From: Candidatus Dormiibacterota bacterium
GTDB lineage: Bacteria > Chloroflexota > Dormibacteria > Aeolococcales > Aeolococcaceae
DNA: 64,000 bases
Assembly (NCBI GenBank): GCA_003162415.1
Contig: PMOL01000008.1
Span: forward strand, 186,001-250,000
Direction of reading: 5' to 3'
In this document: positions 16,969 through 24,621 of the stretch, piece after piece
Position numbering within the stretch: position 1 is the first letter of the stretch
Layout: each line of letters opens with the position of its first letter
Program-made: the position numbers and the translations under genes
The notes under the pieces: model-generated
What the model was told of the DNA's origin: nothing
Databases searched by the model: none
Seen by the model: only the letters and a program-made list of their open reading frames with translations

Positions 16969-18345
16969 TCAGGCGTGGACGATGACGGTGGTGCCGATCG
17001 GGCTCCACGCATAGAGCCATGCCATCGTCGGCGTGAGGATGTGCACGCACCCGTGGCTGGCATTCACACCGTTCTGGCTCCCCGGTCCAAATCCTGACGC
17101 CGGCTCCCAGGGCGCGTCGTGTATGAAGAACCCGCCGCGCAGGAACTCCATCGCGTAGGCGGCATTCTCGGGCGTGTAGTAGTAGGGGGAGGACTTCGGC
17201 CAGGGCGAGATCAAGGTGATCGGCGAATATTTGGCGTAGATGTGGAACGTCCCGGTCGGGGTGCGGAGCCCGGGGCGGCCGGTGGTGACCAGCGTGGAAC
17301 CCTCGATGCACCCGTCCTCGAAGAAGATCGCCGACTGCGTCGTCACGTCGACGTCGATCACCCTGCCGTTGGGCACCGCGTGCCCGCAGCCGGCCGCCGT
17401 GAGCGCCGCGTTGACCGTGCTCTCGAGTGACCGGATCTGGGATGCCACCGATTCCAGTCGAGCCGATGTCCCGCCTTCTCGAAACCTCGTCGTGAGCGAT
17501 GCATAGTCGGCCGCAAGACCGGCAGCATTGGCAGCGTTGTGCGCGCCGGCCAGGACGACCCGTGCGTCCAGCGAGCGCAGCTCGCCCCCGACTCGCCCAT
17601 CGAGAACGATCAGCGCATTGAGGGCTCCGAGGTCCGCCTCGAGCGACTTGATCGCCTTCACGGTCGTGGTGGCGTCGGTGCCGCTCGCGGTGAGCGTGGC
17701 GACCAGCGACGGCACCGCTCCGGTGTCCAGGTTATTGCCACGTGCGACCAGAACCGTGCGATCGGCGGCAGCCACGAGCGCGGGTACGCCGCCGTAGCCG
17801 CCGGTCGCGACCAGGACCTCATCGAGCGTCGCCGACTTGCGCGCGACCGTCACCTCGCCGGTCCACGCGCTCGCCAGCGCATCGATCGCCGCCGGTGTTG
17901 TGGCCTCGGCCAGCTGCGTCGACCATCGGGCGGCCGCGCTCGACGCGGCGGCAGGAACGTACGAGCCGTACTGGAGCTCCATCTGGCTCCATGCGGTCAT
18001 CGCAGCCTCGGCTCGAGTCCGCGCCAGGGCGACTGCCGACGTCCACGCCCGGTCGGTCTTGCGGTGCATGGTCGCCAGAAATCCACTGCCGTCGTCCAGC
18101 CACCACAGCGGCGACCACCCCGACGCGTGCATGTAGCTGGACGCGTCGAGCTGCTTGCGCAGTGGCGCAACGCTCAGCTCCGGCACGCCGTCGCCGACGT
18201 CCGCCGCCCACGATCGCTCGAGGGTCGCGACGTCGTGATGGAACGACGACGCGCGACCCATGACGCGCGCCGTCGCGACGCCCCCGGCGCCGATCAGGGC
18301 TACGAAGACGGCTGCTGTCGCAATGGGGAGCAGTCGTCGCATCAC
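16969..18345 (-). CDS. L,D-transpeptidase (YkuD domain) with long helical stalk
   Basis: The 458 residues start with a signal-anchor helix (LLPIATAAVFVALIGAGGVA), followed by about 280 residues of Ala-rich helical stalk, and end with a YkuD catalytic domain. That domain shows FFIHDAP, the catalytic SHGCVH with the nucleophile Cys, and LYAWSPIGTTVIVHA. These enzymes make 3-3 cross-links in peptidoglycan or attach proteins to it. The gene is the last of a minus-strand run that also encodes the osmoprotectant transporter; only 22 bases separate them, so co-transcription is likely. The stalk may act as a spacer through the wall. Confidence 0.88.
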   Translation of the reverse strand: MMRRLLPIATAAVFVALIGAGGVATARVMGRASSFHHDVATLERSWAADVGDGVPELSVAPLRKQLDASSYMHASGWSPLWWLDDGSGFLATMHRKTDRAWTSAVALARTRAEAAMTAWSQMELQYGSYVPAAASSAAARWSTQLAEATTPAAIDALASAWTGEVTVARKSATLDEVLVATGGYGGVPALVAAADRTVLVARGNNLDTGAVPSLVATLTASGTDATTTVKAIKSLEADLGALNALIVLDGRVGGELRSLDARVVLAGAHNAANAAGLAADYASLTTRFREGGTSARLESVASQIRSLESTVNAALTAAGCGHAVPNGRVIDVDVTTQSAIFFEDGCIEGSTLVTTGRPGLRTPTGTFHIYAKYSPITLISPWPKSSPYYYTPENAAYAMEFLRGGFFIHDAPWEPASGFGPGSQNGVNASHGCVHILTPTMAWLYAWSPIGTTVIVHA

Positions 18346-18366
18346 TGCGGCAAGGCTACTCGAGAA

Positions 18367-19338
18367 TCAGCTCGAGAGGAACCCGTTCTGGACGAGCCAC
18401 GTGTGTGCCACGTTGGCGACGGTCTGCCCCTGGATCTCGACCATCCCGTTGAGCGTGATCATCGTTGGCGTGGTCCACTTCGCCGCAACCGGAGCCATCC
18501 AAGCACCGATCGACGGGTGCTGCTTGAGCACGCTCGAGCGCACCACGAGGCCAGCGTTGTCCGGCGGGAAGAGGTTCTTGTCGTCCGTCAACGTCACCTC
18601 GTTGTTTGCCCCGATGGCGGAGTCGGTGGTGTACACCTCACCGGCATCGCACTGGCCTTTGGCGATCGCCTTCTCGGCGGTGGTGCCGATCTGGGTGTAG
18701 TGGAAGCTCGACGCAGACGGCCATCCGTACGTGCTCACCAGCCCCGGAAGACCGTCGGGCCGGGTGAGGAACTCGGATTGGATGCAGACCTTGGTGGTCG
18801 AATGGGACTTCAGGTACGTGCCGAAGGCCGCGAGTGAGCTGCCGAAGGTGCCGGTCTGACTCGTCTTGATTGCGATGCCGTTGGTGTCATCGAATTGCGA
18901 GGGCGCCACCCAGCAGAGACCGTTGGCGACATCCTTCTGCTGCACGAACGTGAATGCGGCGGACAGCGCGGTCGGGAAACCGGTGAGCCCGAGGTAGTCA
19001 CCGAGCTCGGTGCCGGTGTACTGCCAGTACATGTCGATGGTGCCGCTGGTCAGGGCGGTGCCGATCGCCTTGTCGCCCGCGCTGAAGGTGTTCGTGACGG
19101 TGAACCCGTGCGCACCGAGCACCTCGACAGTCATCTGCGCCATCAATTGCTCTTCAGCAAAGGGCTTGCTGCCGATAGAGAGCGTGGCGCCGCCGCCACT
19201 GGTCTGAGTTCCGGTGGGGCATGCCGATGTCGGTGCCGCACTGGTCGATGGATTGCCGCCGCCGGAGTTTCCACCCCCGCATGCAACAAGGGTCCCGGGT
19301 ATCGCGATTGCGATGACCGCGAGTAGCTTGCGCCTCAT
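18367..19338 (-). CDS. Osmoprotectant ABC transporter, substrate-binding lipoprotein (OpuCC/OsmF-like)
   Basis: The start ATG at 19338 has GGAGG nine bases upstream; a second ATG at 19356 is less well placed. The signal peptide ends in LVAC, so the 323-residue protein is a lipoprotein. The body fits the OpuAC/QAT family of glycine betaine, choline or carnitine binding proteins: LSIGSKPFAEEQLMAQM, TSGTIDMYWQYTGTELGDYL, and GQCDAGEVYTTDSAIG. Aromatic residues in these stretches would form the cation-binding cage. It is the fourth transporter gene in the operon and completes the ABC system encoded upstream. Confidence 0.9.
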   Translation of the reverse strand: MRRKLLAVIAIAIPGTLVACGGGNSGGGNPSTSAAPTSACPTGTQTSGGGATLSIGSKPFAEEQLMAQMTVEVLGAHGFTVTNTFSAGDKAIGTALTSGTIDMYWQYTGTELGDYLGLTGFPTALSAAFTFVQQKDVANGLCWVAPSQFDDTNGIAIKTSQTGTFGSSLAAFGTYLKSHSTTKVCIQSEFLTRPDGLPGLVSTYGWPSASSFHYTQIGTTAEKAIAKGQCDAGEVYTTDSAIGANNEVTLTDDKNLFPPDNAGLVVRSSVLKQHPSIGAWMAPVAAKWTTPTMITLNGMVEIQGQTVANVAHTWLVQNGFLSS

Positions 19339-19376
19339 GGATGCGTTCCTCCACATGTTCTGACTGCTGACGTGTT

Positions 19377-20117
19377 CTAACTGCTGATCTGTTTTGGGAC
19401 TGCGACCCGCTCAATCATTGAGAGCCCCCAGTCGGCGAGCAATGCGAGCGATGCCACCATCACGGCTCCGACGAATACCATCCGATCACTGTTGTTGATG
19501 CCGGCGGCGATGACATCCCCGAGGCCGCCGCCCCCGATGAAGTTCCCGAGTGTAGCGGTTCCTATGATTAAAACGAGTGCGGTGCGCAGGCCGGCAAAGA
19601 TCAGCGGCGACGCAAGTGGCACTTGCACTCGCGCCAAAGCCTGCCAACGCGTCATACCCATTCCCCGTGCCGCGTCCACCGCCGCCGGGTCGACCCCCTG
19701 AATGCCGGTCACCGTATTACGCAGCACGGGAAGGAGTCCGTAGATGACCAGGGCGATCACCGTAGGCAGGACCCCAAGCCCGAGGACGGCGAACAGGAGG
19801 ACGAGCAGGCCGATGCCCGGAATCGCCTGCCCGAGGTTGGCGATGAGGAAGATCGGCACCCGCACCAGGCGCCCCGCCTGGGCGATCAGCACCCCCACGG
19901 GCACGCCAATTGCAGCGACCAGCGCGAACGAGACCCCCGAGATGTAGATGTGCTGAATCGTCTCGCTCATCAGGTTGGGCGCATTGAGAATCTCATCGTC
20001 GAAAAACTTCCCGACCAGCGTCTGGTAGACACCGATCGACACGAGGATCCCGATCGCGACCCAGATGGGCGTCGCGAATGGGCGCAGGCGGTGGATCCAG
20101 CGTGGCAGGTGAGGCAC
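19377..20117 (-). CDS. Osmoprotectant ABC transporter permease
   Basis: A 246-residue inner-membrane permease with about six hydrophobic helices and the binding-protein-dependent EAA-type loop seen as VDAARGMGMTRWQALARVQVP. The family pattern ISGVSFALVAAIGVPVGVLI and GNFIGGGGLGDVIAAGINN fits OpuCB/YehW-type permeases of glycine betaine systems. It starts at the base after the ATPase stop codon and is followed by the binding protein, and it pairs with a second permease encoded upstream of the ATPase. Confidence 0.9.
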   Translation of the reverse strand: MPHLPRWIHRLRPFATPIWVAIGILVSIGVYQTLVGKFFDDEILNAPNLMSETIQHIYISGVSFALVAAIGVPVGVLIAQAGRLVRVPIFLIANLGQAIPGIGLLVLLFAVLGLGVLPTVIALVIYGLLPVLRNTVTGIQGVDPAAVDAARGMGMTRWQALARVQVPLASPLIFAGLRTALVLIIGTATLGNFIGGGGLGDVIAAGINNSDRMVFVGAVMVASLALLADWGLSMIERVAVPKQISS

Positions 20118-21062
20118 TCAGCGCGACCTCATCGATGCCGCACGGATGACGTCGGCGTCGACGATGCCGACGGTCTCGTCGCCCTTCACCACCCGAGCCC
20201 TTCCGTCAGGCGATCGAAGCACGACATCGAGCGCATCCCGCAGGGTTCCCTCAAAGTCGACCGATGTTGCCGGTGCGGCGCCATTCATCGCAGGCAGTTG
20301 CACCTCGGCGATCGGGATGAGCGCCAGCCGTCGCACCAGCGGTCCCTCGCCGAGGAACCCGGTGACGAACTCGGACTGCGGATGGGCGAGCAACTCTTCC
20401 GGCGTCGCGAACTGCTCGAGCACGCCTCCCTTCGACAGGAGCGCGACCCGGTCGCCGAGCTTGACCGCCTCGTCGATGTCGTGGGTGACGAAGACGATCG
20501 TCTTGCGCACCACCCGCTGGAGCCGGAGCAGCTCGTTCTGGAGGCGCTCGCGGGCGATCGGGTCGATGGCCCCAAAGGGCTCGTCCATGAGCAGGATGTT
20601 GGGATCCGCCCCGAGCGCGCGAGCCACCCCGACGCGCTGACGCTCGCCACCGCTCAATTCCGCTGGCAGGCGCCGGGCATAGCTCGGCGCCGGCAGGCCG
20701 ATCAGATCCAGCAGCTCCTCCACTCGGGCCTGGATTCGCTGCCTGGGCCACCCGAGCAATCGGGGCACGGTGGCGATGTTCTCGGCGACCGTCTGATGGG
20801 GAAAGAGCCCGACCTGCTGGATGACGTAGCCAATCGAGCGGCGGAGATCGTTGACGTCGTAGGTCCGAGTGTCGCGATCGTCGATGCTGATGGTGCCGTC
20901 GGTGGGCTCGATCAGACGGTTGATCATCTTGAGCGAGGTCGTCTTGCCGCAGCCCGAGGGCCCGACCAGCATGACCACCTCACCCGACTTGATCTCGAGC
21001 GACAGGTGATCCACCGCCACCTGCTCTCCGTAGCGCTTCACCACGCGGTCGAACGTGATCAT
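20118..21062 (-). CDS. Osmoprotectant ABC transporter ATP-binding protein (OpuCA-like)
   Basis: The 314-residue protein is an ABC ATPase with Walker A GPSGCGKTT, Q loop QQVGLFPHQTV, signature ELSGGERQRVGVARAL, Walker B NILLMDEPFGAI and switch His in VFVTHDIDEA. The C-terminal 75 residues (DFEGTLRDALDVVLRSPDG, VKGDETVGIVDADVIRA) look like a single shortened CBS motif, whereas OpuA/OpuC ATPases usually carry two CBS domains that sense ionic strength. Its start overlaps the stop of the first permease gene by four bases (ATGA). Confidence 0.92.
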   Translation of the reverse strand: MITFDRVVKRYGEQVAVDHLSLEIKSGEVVMLVGPSGCGKTTSLKMINRLIEPTDGTISIDDRDTRTYDVNDLRRSIGYVIQQVGLFPHQTVAENIATVPRLLGWPRQRIQARVEELLDLIGLPAPSYARRLPAELSGGERQRVGVARALGADPNILLMDEPFGAIDPIARERLQNELLRLQRVVRKTIVFVTHDIDEAVKLGDRVALLSKGGVLEQFATPEELLAHPQSEFVTGFLGEGPLVRRLALIPIAEVQLPAMNGAAPATSVDFEGTLRDALDVVLRSPDGRARVVKGDETVGIVDADVIRAASMRSR

Positions 21063-21709
21063 GTCGCCGCCACCGAGACACGTCCGCGGGAGAGCGCACG
21101 CTGGATGCCCGCCAGGATGGCATCGGCGAGGATGCCGATCACGGCAACCGGGATGATCCCGGCCAGCACCGCGTCGAGCGTCCCCGTGCTCCGCCCGATC
21201 GCCGAAAGGATGGTCTGGCCGAGGTCGTTGACCCCGACGGTCGCGCCAACGGTGGCGACGGCGACGATCATCACGGTTGCCTGGCGGATCCCCCCGAGGA
21301 CCACCGGCACCGCGAGTGGCAGTTCGACCTTCAGCAGCACCTGCAGCGGGCTCATCCCCATGCCCCGCGCTGACTCCACCACCGCCGGGTCGACCGTCTT
21401 GATGCCCGCTCGCGTGTTCCGGGCGACCGGCAGCAGTCCGTAGAGGACGAGGCCGATGATCACCGGCGGGTTGGCCAGTCCGAACCAGATCGAGAGCAGC
21501 CCGAAGAGCGCGAAGCTCGGCACCGTCAGGATGGTGCTGGCGACCGCCATGATCACCGTGGACAGGGGCTCAGAACGAGCGGCAGCGATCCCGAGCGCGA
21601 GCCCGATCACGCTCGTGATCGCGACGCACTCGCCGACGATCTCGAGGTGCGTCACGACCTGGGGGCCGATCTGGTCCCAGTTCTCGGAGATGTATTGAAA
21701 GACGCTCAC
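21059..21709 (-). CDS. Osmoprotectant ABC transporter permease
   Basis: A 216-residue permease with five to six membrane helices. The coupling loop VVESARGMGMSPLQVLLKVELP matches the sister permease encoded at 19377-20117, as does GATVGVNDLGQTILSAI. Gene order permease-ATPase-permease-binding protein is typical of OpuC/Osm systems. It is preceded by a Lipoprotein_15 gene with only 12 bases between stop and start, so that gene probably shares its transcript. Confidence 0.9.
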   Translation of the reverse strand: MSVFQYISENWDQIGPQVVTHLEIVGECVAITSVIGLALGIAAARSEPLSTVIMAVASTILTVPSFALFGLLSIWFGLANPPVIIGLVLYGLLPVARNTRAGIKTVDPAVVESARGMGMSPLQVLLKVELPLAVPVVLGGIRQATVMIVAVATVGATVGVNDLGQTILSAIGRSTGTLDAVLAGIIPVAVIGILADAILAGIQRALSRGRVSVAAT

Positions 21710-21721
21710 ATTTGTGAGGCG

Positions 21722-22255
21722 TCAGTATCCATAACCTCCGGGGGTGTTGCTCGGAGTCGCCGTCGCGCCGGATCCGCTTGCCGCGCCGGTCGCCGTGGCG
21801 GTCGTACCGGGCATGGCAGCGAACCAGTTGCCGCCGATGCCGTTGCCGCTCGTCTGCGCCGCGGCAGTGTCGCCGGAGAACGTGTGGAGCGGCCAGCCGT
21901 TGTAGGTGACCTGGGTGGCCGAAGCTCCGTTGAGCATGATCGACGCCGTGGCAAGCGTGCCGGTGACCCCGCTCGCGGCGGTCGGCGTGCCGGTCACCAC
22001 CAGCGGCGGCCAGGTAGTGAGGCAGCCGCCGGTGCAGGCCCCGATCGTCGAACCCTTCTCGGGCAGGAAGTAGTAGAGGGTCAAGCCCTTCGAATCCGTC
22101 AGCACCGTGCCGAGGGACGTGGAGCCGGTCGAGACGGCCGCGCCTGATGATGACCCGGCGCCGCTAGTGGCCGGCGGGGCCGTGCTGTTGGGCCCTGCTC
22201 CGCCGCATGCGGCAAGCACCGCTGCGCCGGCCAGGGTCAAAACGATACGTCGCAT
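21722..22255 (-). CDS. Lipoprotein_15 (COG4315) secreted-repeat protein
   Basis: This 177-residue lipoprotein starts with signal and lipobox LAAC, a Ser/Gly/Thr/Pro linker, and two copies of the secreted repeat of Pfam Lipoprotein_15: TVLTDSKGLTLYYFLPE with the Cys pair ACTGGCLTTWPPL, and VTYNGWPLHTFSGD followed by GIGGNWFA. The biochemical role of the family is unknown. The ATG at 22255 has GGAGG eight bases upstream. It is the first gene of the osmoprotectant-transporter and transpeptidase operon. The tail is Gly/Ser/Thr-rich and ends PGGYGY, matching the end of the small membrane peptide at 14653. Confidence 0.88.
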   Translation of the reverse strand: MRRIVLTLAGAAVLAACGGAGPNSTAPPATSGAGSSSGAAVSTGSTSLGTVLTDSKGLTLYYFLPEKGSTIGACTGGCLTTWPPLVVTGTPTAASGVTGTLATASIMLNGASATQVTYNGWPLHTFSGDTAAAQTSGNGIGGNWFAAMPGTTATATGAASGSGATATPSNTPGGYGY

Positions 22256-22332
22256 CTTGAGAACCTCCGCTTTGATCGATGGAAGGCATACGCCCTTGCG
22301 TTACGGCATGAGACCCGCGCTATTCTCGGTGC

Positions 22333-22536
22333 ATGTGCCGAAGCATCAAGACCCTCCGTGGTGCCGAGCCTCCTGCCGATGACGACGACGCTCGCGCCGC
22401 CGCGCTGCAATTCGTACGCAAGATCAGCGGCTACCGTGCTCCCTCCAGGGCAAACCAGCCGGCCTTCGACGCGGCCGTCCAGGAGGTGACCGCCGCGACC
22501 ACGCGGCTGCTCGAAGGTCTGCAACAGCCCGTCTGA
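22333..22536 (+). CDS. DUF2277 family small protein
   Basis: The 67-residue product begins MCRSIKTLRG, then EPPADDDDARAAALQFVRKI and SGYRAPSRANQPAF, which is the conserved pattern of the DUF2277 family over its whole length. These small soluble proteins are widespread in soil bacteria and have no known function; the N-terminal Met-Cys-Arg is nearly invariant in the family as I know it. It stands alone, divergent from the Lipoprotein_15 gene, and is followed by a GC-rich hairpin at 22545-22558. Confidence 0.88.
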   Translation: MCRSIKTLRGAEPPADDDDARAAALQFVRKISGYRAPSRANQPAFDAAVQEVTAATTRLLEGLQQPV

Positions 22537-22544
22537 GTCATCGA

Positions 22545-22558
22545 CCCCCGGACGGGGG
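22545..22558 (+). terminator. Short GC hairpin after the DUF2277 gene
   Basis: CCCCC-GGAC-GGGGG forms a five-base-pair stem with a tetraloop, nine bases after the DUF2277 stop codon and before the convergent bactofilin gene. It is followed by ATAATT rather than a T run, so it is a weak candidate for a terminator shared by both strands. Confidence 0.45.
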
Positions 22559-22592
22559 ATAATTCCCAGATGCGATCAGGCCGGATGCTCTC

Positions 22593-22988
22593 CTACTCGA
22601 TCGCGCCCATGGTGATGCTGCCGTTCACGGTGCCGCCGTCGTCGACTCGAAGCCGCCCAGCGCGCACGTCCCCGAGAATGACGCCACTGCCGGCGACGGT
22701 CAGCCGTCCGCGTGCCGTCACATTCCCGCTCACGTTGCCTCGGACAGTCACGTTGCGCCCGTCAACCCGAGCGCGGACGGTCGCCGACGCCTCGACGTCG
22801 ACATCACCCGACGCGTTGATCTCACCCTCGGCGGTCCCCTCGATGTGGAGATCGCCCTCGATCGTGAGCGACCCGTTGAGGACGTCGCGCGGGCCCAAGG
22901 TCACACCCTTGGCGCCTGCCGCGCCGTTTCGGTGACCTCCGCGTGGAATCGACGCAGCTGCCTCTTCGACTTCAGCGATGTTTTCCAT
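22593..22988 (-). CDS. Bactofilin-family polymer-forming protein
   Basis: A 131-residue bactofilin from the ATG at 22988, which has GGAGAGAAG upstream; the frame extends further but without homology. The core is a right-handed beta-helix made of short repeats with the pattern G-x-L-x-I-x-G-x-V/I: GSLTIEGDLHIEGTAEGEI, then RVDGRNVTVRGNVSGNVT and GDVRAGRLRVDDGGTVNGSI. Bactofilins polymerise without nucleotide into filaments that affect cell shape, stalks, chromosome position or adhesion. A related gene lies at 23920-24531 on the same strand, with a methyltransferase gene between them on the other strand. The start codon overlaps that of the methyltransferase as CATG. Confidence 0.85.
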   Translation of the reverse strand: MENIAEVEEAAASIPRGGHRNGAAGAKGVTLGPRDVLNGSLTIEGDLHIEGTAEGEINASGDVDVEASATVRARVDGRNVTVRGNVSGNVTARGRLTVAGSGVILGDVRAGRLRVDDGGTVNGSITMGAIE

Positions 22989-23934
22989 GAACGTCTTCTC
23001 TCCTTCTCGTCCGCTACTCGGCGCATATCGTACTGATCCTGCGACTTCTTCGTGGCCCGATGGCGCGCACGACTCCATAGCGCTGTCCGGCGTCCCCGAC
23101 ACGATCAGGCAGCTGCAACTCGACTTCTATCGTGACGCCGCACATCGGTACGATTCGTGGGCGGGCGGCGCAAACGTTCGTGCCGCGGAGCGTCTCGCCG
23201 AGCTTGCCGGCGTCCAGCCTGATGAGCGCGTCATCGATGTCGGCTGCGGCACCGGGCTGGTGATCAGATCGATGGGTGTCGGCGCGTCGACACTCGACCA
23301 CATGGCGATCGATCTCTCCCCCGACATGATCACGCACGCGCGCCGCCAGGGCGGTGATGAGCGTGGCATCCATTACTCAGTGATGGACGCACATCACCTC
23401 GTGTTCAACGACGACATGTTCGACCTCGCGATCCTTGGACAATCGCTCGCGTATTTCGAGGACCCGTGGCAGGCTTTTGCGGAAATTCGCCGTGTGCTGA
23501 AACCGCGTGGCAGGATCGCGATCTCATGCCGCTGCCGCAGCCTGTCAACACCTGCGCAGGGAGTGTTCTTCGAGCGACTCGAGCGACTCGCGATTCGTCG
23601 CGCACGTACACCTGCGCATCACGCCCTGTTCGGCGAGCCATGGGTGCTCACCAGCATGCTGGAGATGGCGGGATTCACCGATATCCGCATGACTCAATTG
23701 CTCGTTGGTGTGCGCGCCAATGACGTGCGCGAATGGACCGAGATGATGGAGTGGTCGGGACCGTGGCCGCACGCCATGATCGGGCTGCTTAGCCCGGGGG
23801 CGCGGAGCACCTTCGAGGAGGAACTCGACCGCACCATGCACCGCCTGGGCGAAGGTGATTACGCGTTTCACGGCGCATTCACCCTCGCCACGGGGCGGCT
23901 TCGCGACGAGGCCCCCGGCTCAGCCCTCTTCTGA
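22987..23934 (+). CDS. Class I SAM-dependent methyltransferase
   Basis: The 315-residue product has the class I methyltransferase core: ERVIDVGCGTGLVIRSM (SAM glycine loop), an acidic turn at MAIDLSPDMI, HYSVMDAHHLVFNDDMFDL (motif II) and EIRRVLKPRGRIAIS (post-motif). The C-terminal half would choose the substrate and looks like UbiE/arsenite-methyltransferase relatives, but I cannot name it. No standard start exists between the ATGs at 22978/22987 and the core, so translation must begin there, opposite the bactofilin start. Its 3' end overlaps the second bactofilin gene tail to tail by 15 bases. Confidence 0.8.
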   Translation: MNVFSPSRPLLGAYRTDPATSSWPDGAHDSIALSGVPDTIRQLQLDFYRDAAHRYDSWAGGANVRAAERLAELAGVQPDERVIDVGCGTGLVIRSMGVGASTLDHMAIDLSPDMITHARRQGGDERGIHYSVMDAHHLVFNDDMFDLAILGQSLAYFEDPWQAFAEIRRVLKPRGRIAISCRCRSLSTPAQGVFFERLERLAIRRARTPAHHALFGEPWVLTSMLEMAGFTDIRMTQLLVGVRANDVREWTEMMEWSGPWPHAMIGLLSPGARSTFEEELDRTMHRLGEGDYAFHGAFTLATGRLRDEAPGSALF

Positions 23935-24531
23935 GTCCGAACCTGAGGAGACGCCCGAAGTCTCCGCGGCGCGCTCGTCGCTATACGCATCGGATTCGGA
24001 GCCTGCATTGTCGTCAGCGGCTCCGTGTTCGCCCTCGCTGACCGGCGATCCGGTTACGTCAAGGGTGGCTTCATCGTCGTGCTCTTCCATGCGTCGTGCG
24101 GGGGGCGCGTCGCCGCTTGGAGTCATGGAGATGGTCGCGTTCACGGTTGCACCCTCCTCCACGCGCAGGCGCCCTGCTCGGATTTCGCCGGCAAATGACG
24201 CGGTCTCTGTCAGCGCCACCAGATCACGTGCGACAGCATTGCCCTCGATACTCCCGGCGATGACGATGTCGCGCGCGGCGATCTGCGCGCGCGCAGTGCC
24301 GCTCGAGTGGATGCCGACCTCGCCGGTGGCGGAGACCTCACCCTCCAGCCTGCCTTCGATACGGACATCTCCGTCGACGGTGAGTGATCCGACCAGCGCG
24401 TCACGCGGTCCCAGGACCACGATGCCGGCTGGTTCTGACGCTGCCGGCGTCGCCGCACCACGACGCCCGCGCGCTCTGCTCGATGTCGATGCTCCGGTAT
24501 CGCTCGTGTCCATTGCGGCTCCTTCGCTCAC
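23920..24531 (-). CDS. Bactofilin-family protein, larger paralogue
   Basis: The 203-residue protein has a central bactofilin beta-helix (GSLTVDGDVRIEGRLEGEV, QIAARDIVIAGSIEGNAVA, GEIRAGRLRVEEGATVNATI) flanked by a Ser/Arg/Ala-rich N-terminus and an acidic C-terminal tail of about 55 residues rich in Glu, Asp and Ser. The acidic tail is missing in the smaller paralogue, so the two may form mixed filaments with different surfaces. A second ATG at 24513 could be the start. It lies downstream of the 2-hydroxyacid oxidase gene on the same strand with a gap of about 90 bases. Confidence 0.85.
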   Translation of the reverse strand: MSEGAAMDTSDTGASTSSRARGRRGAATPAASEPAGIVVLGPRDALVGSLTVDGDVRIEGRLEGEVSATGEVGIHSSGTARAQIAARDIVIAGSIEGNAVARDLVALTETASFAGEIRAGRLRVEEGATVNATISMTPSGDAPPARRMEEHDDEATLDVTGSPVSEGEHGAADDNAGSESDAYSDERAAETSGVSSGSDSEEG

Positions 24532-24621
24532 GGCTCGGCGGGACTTCGGTGGCCGGTATCGTACGGGTCGGTCGGCGTACCGAGTCGGGCGTCGAGGTTA
24601 CAAACTGCGAAACGTCTGGAG

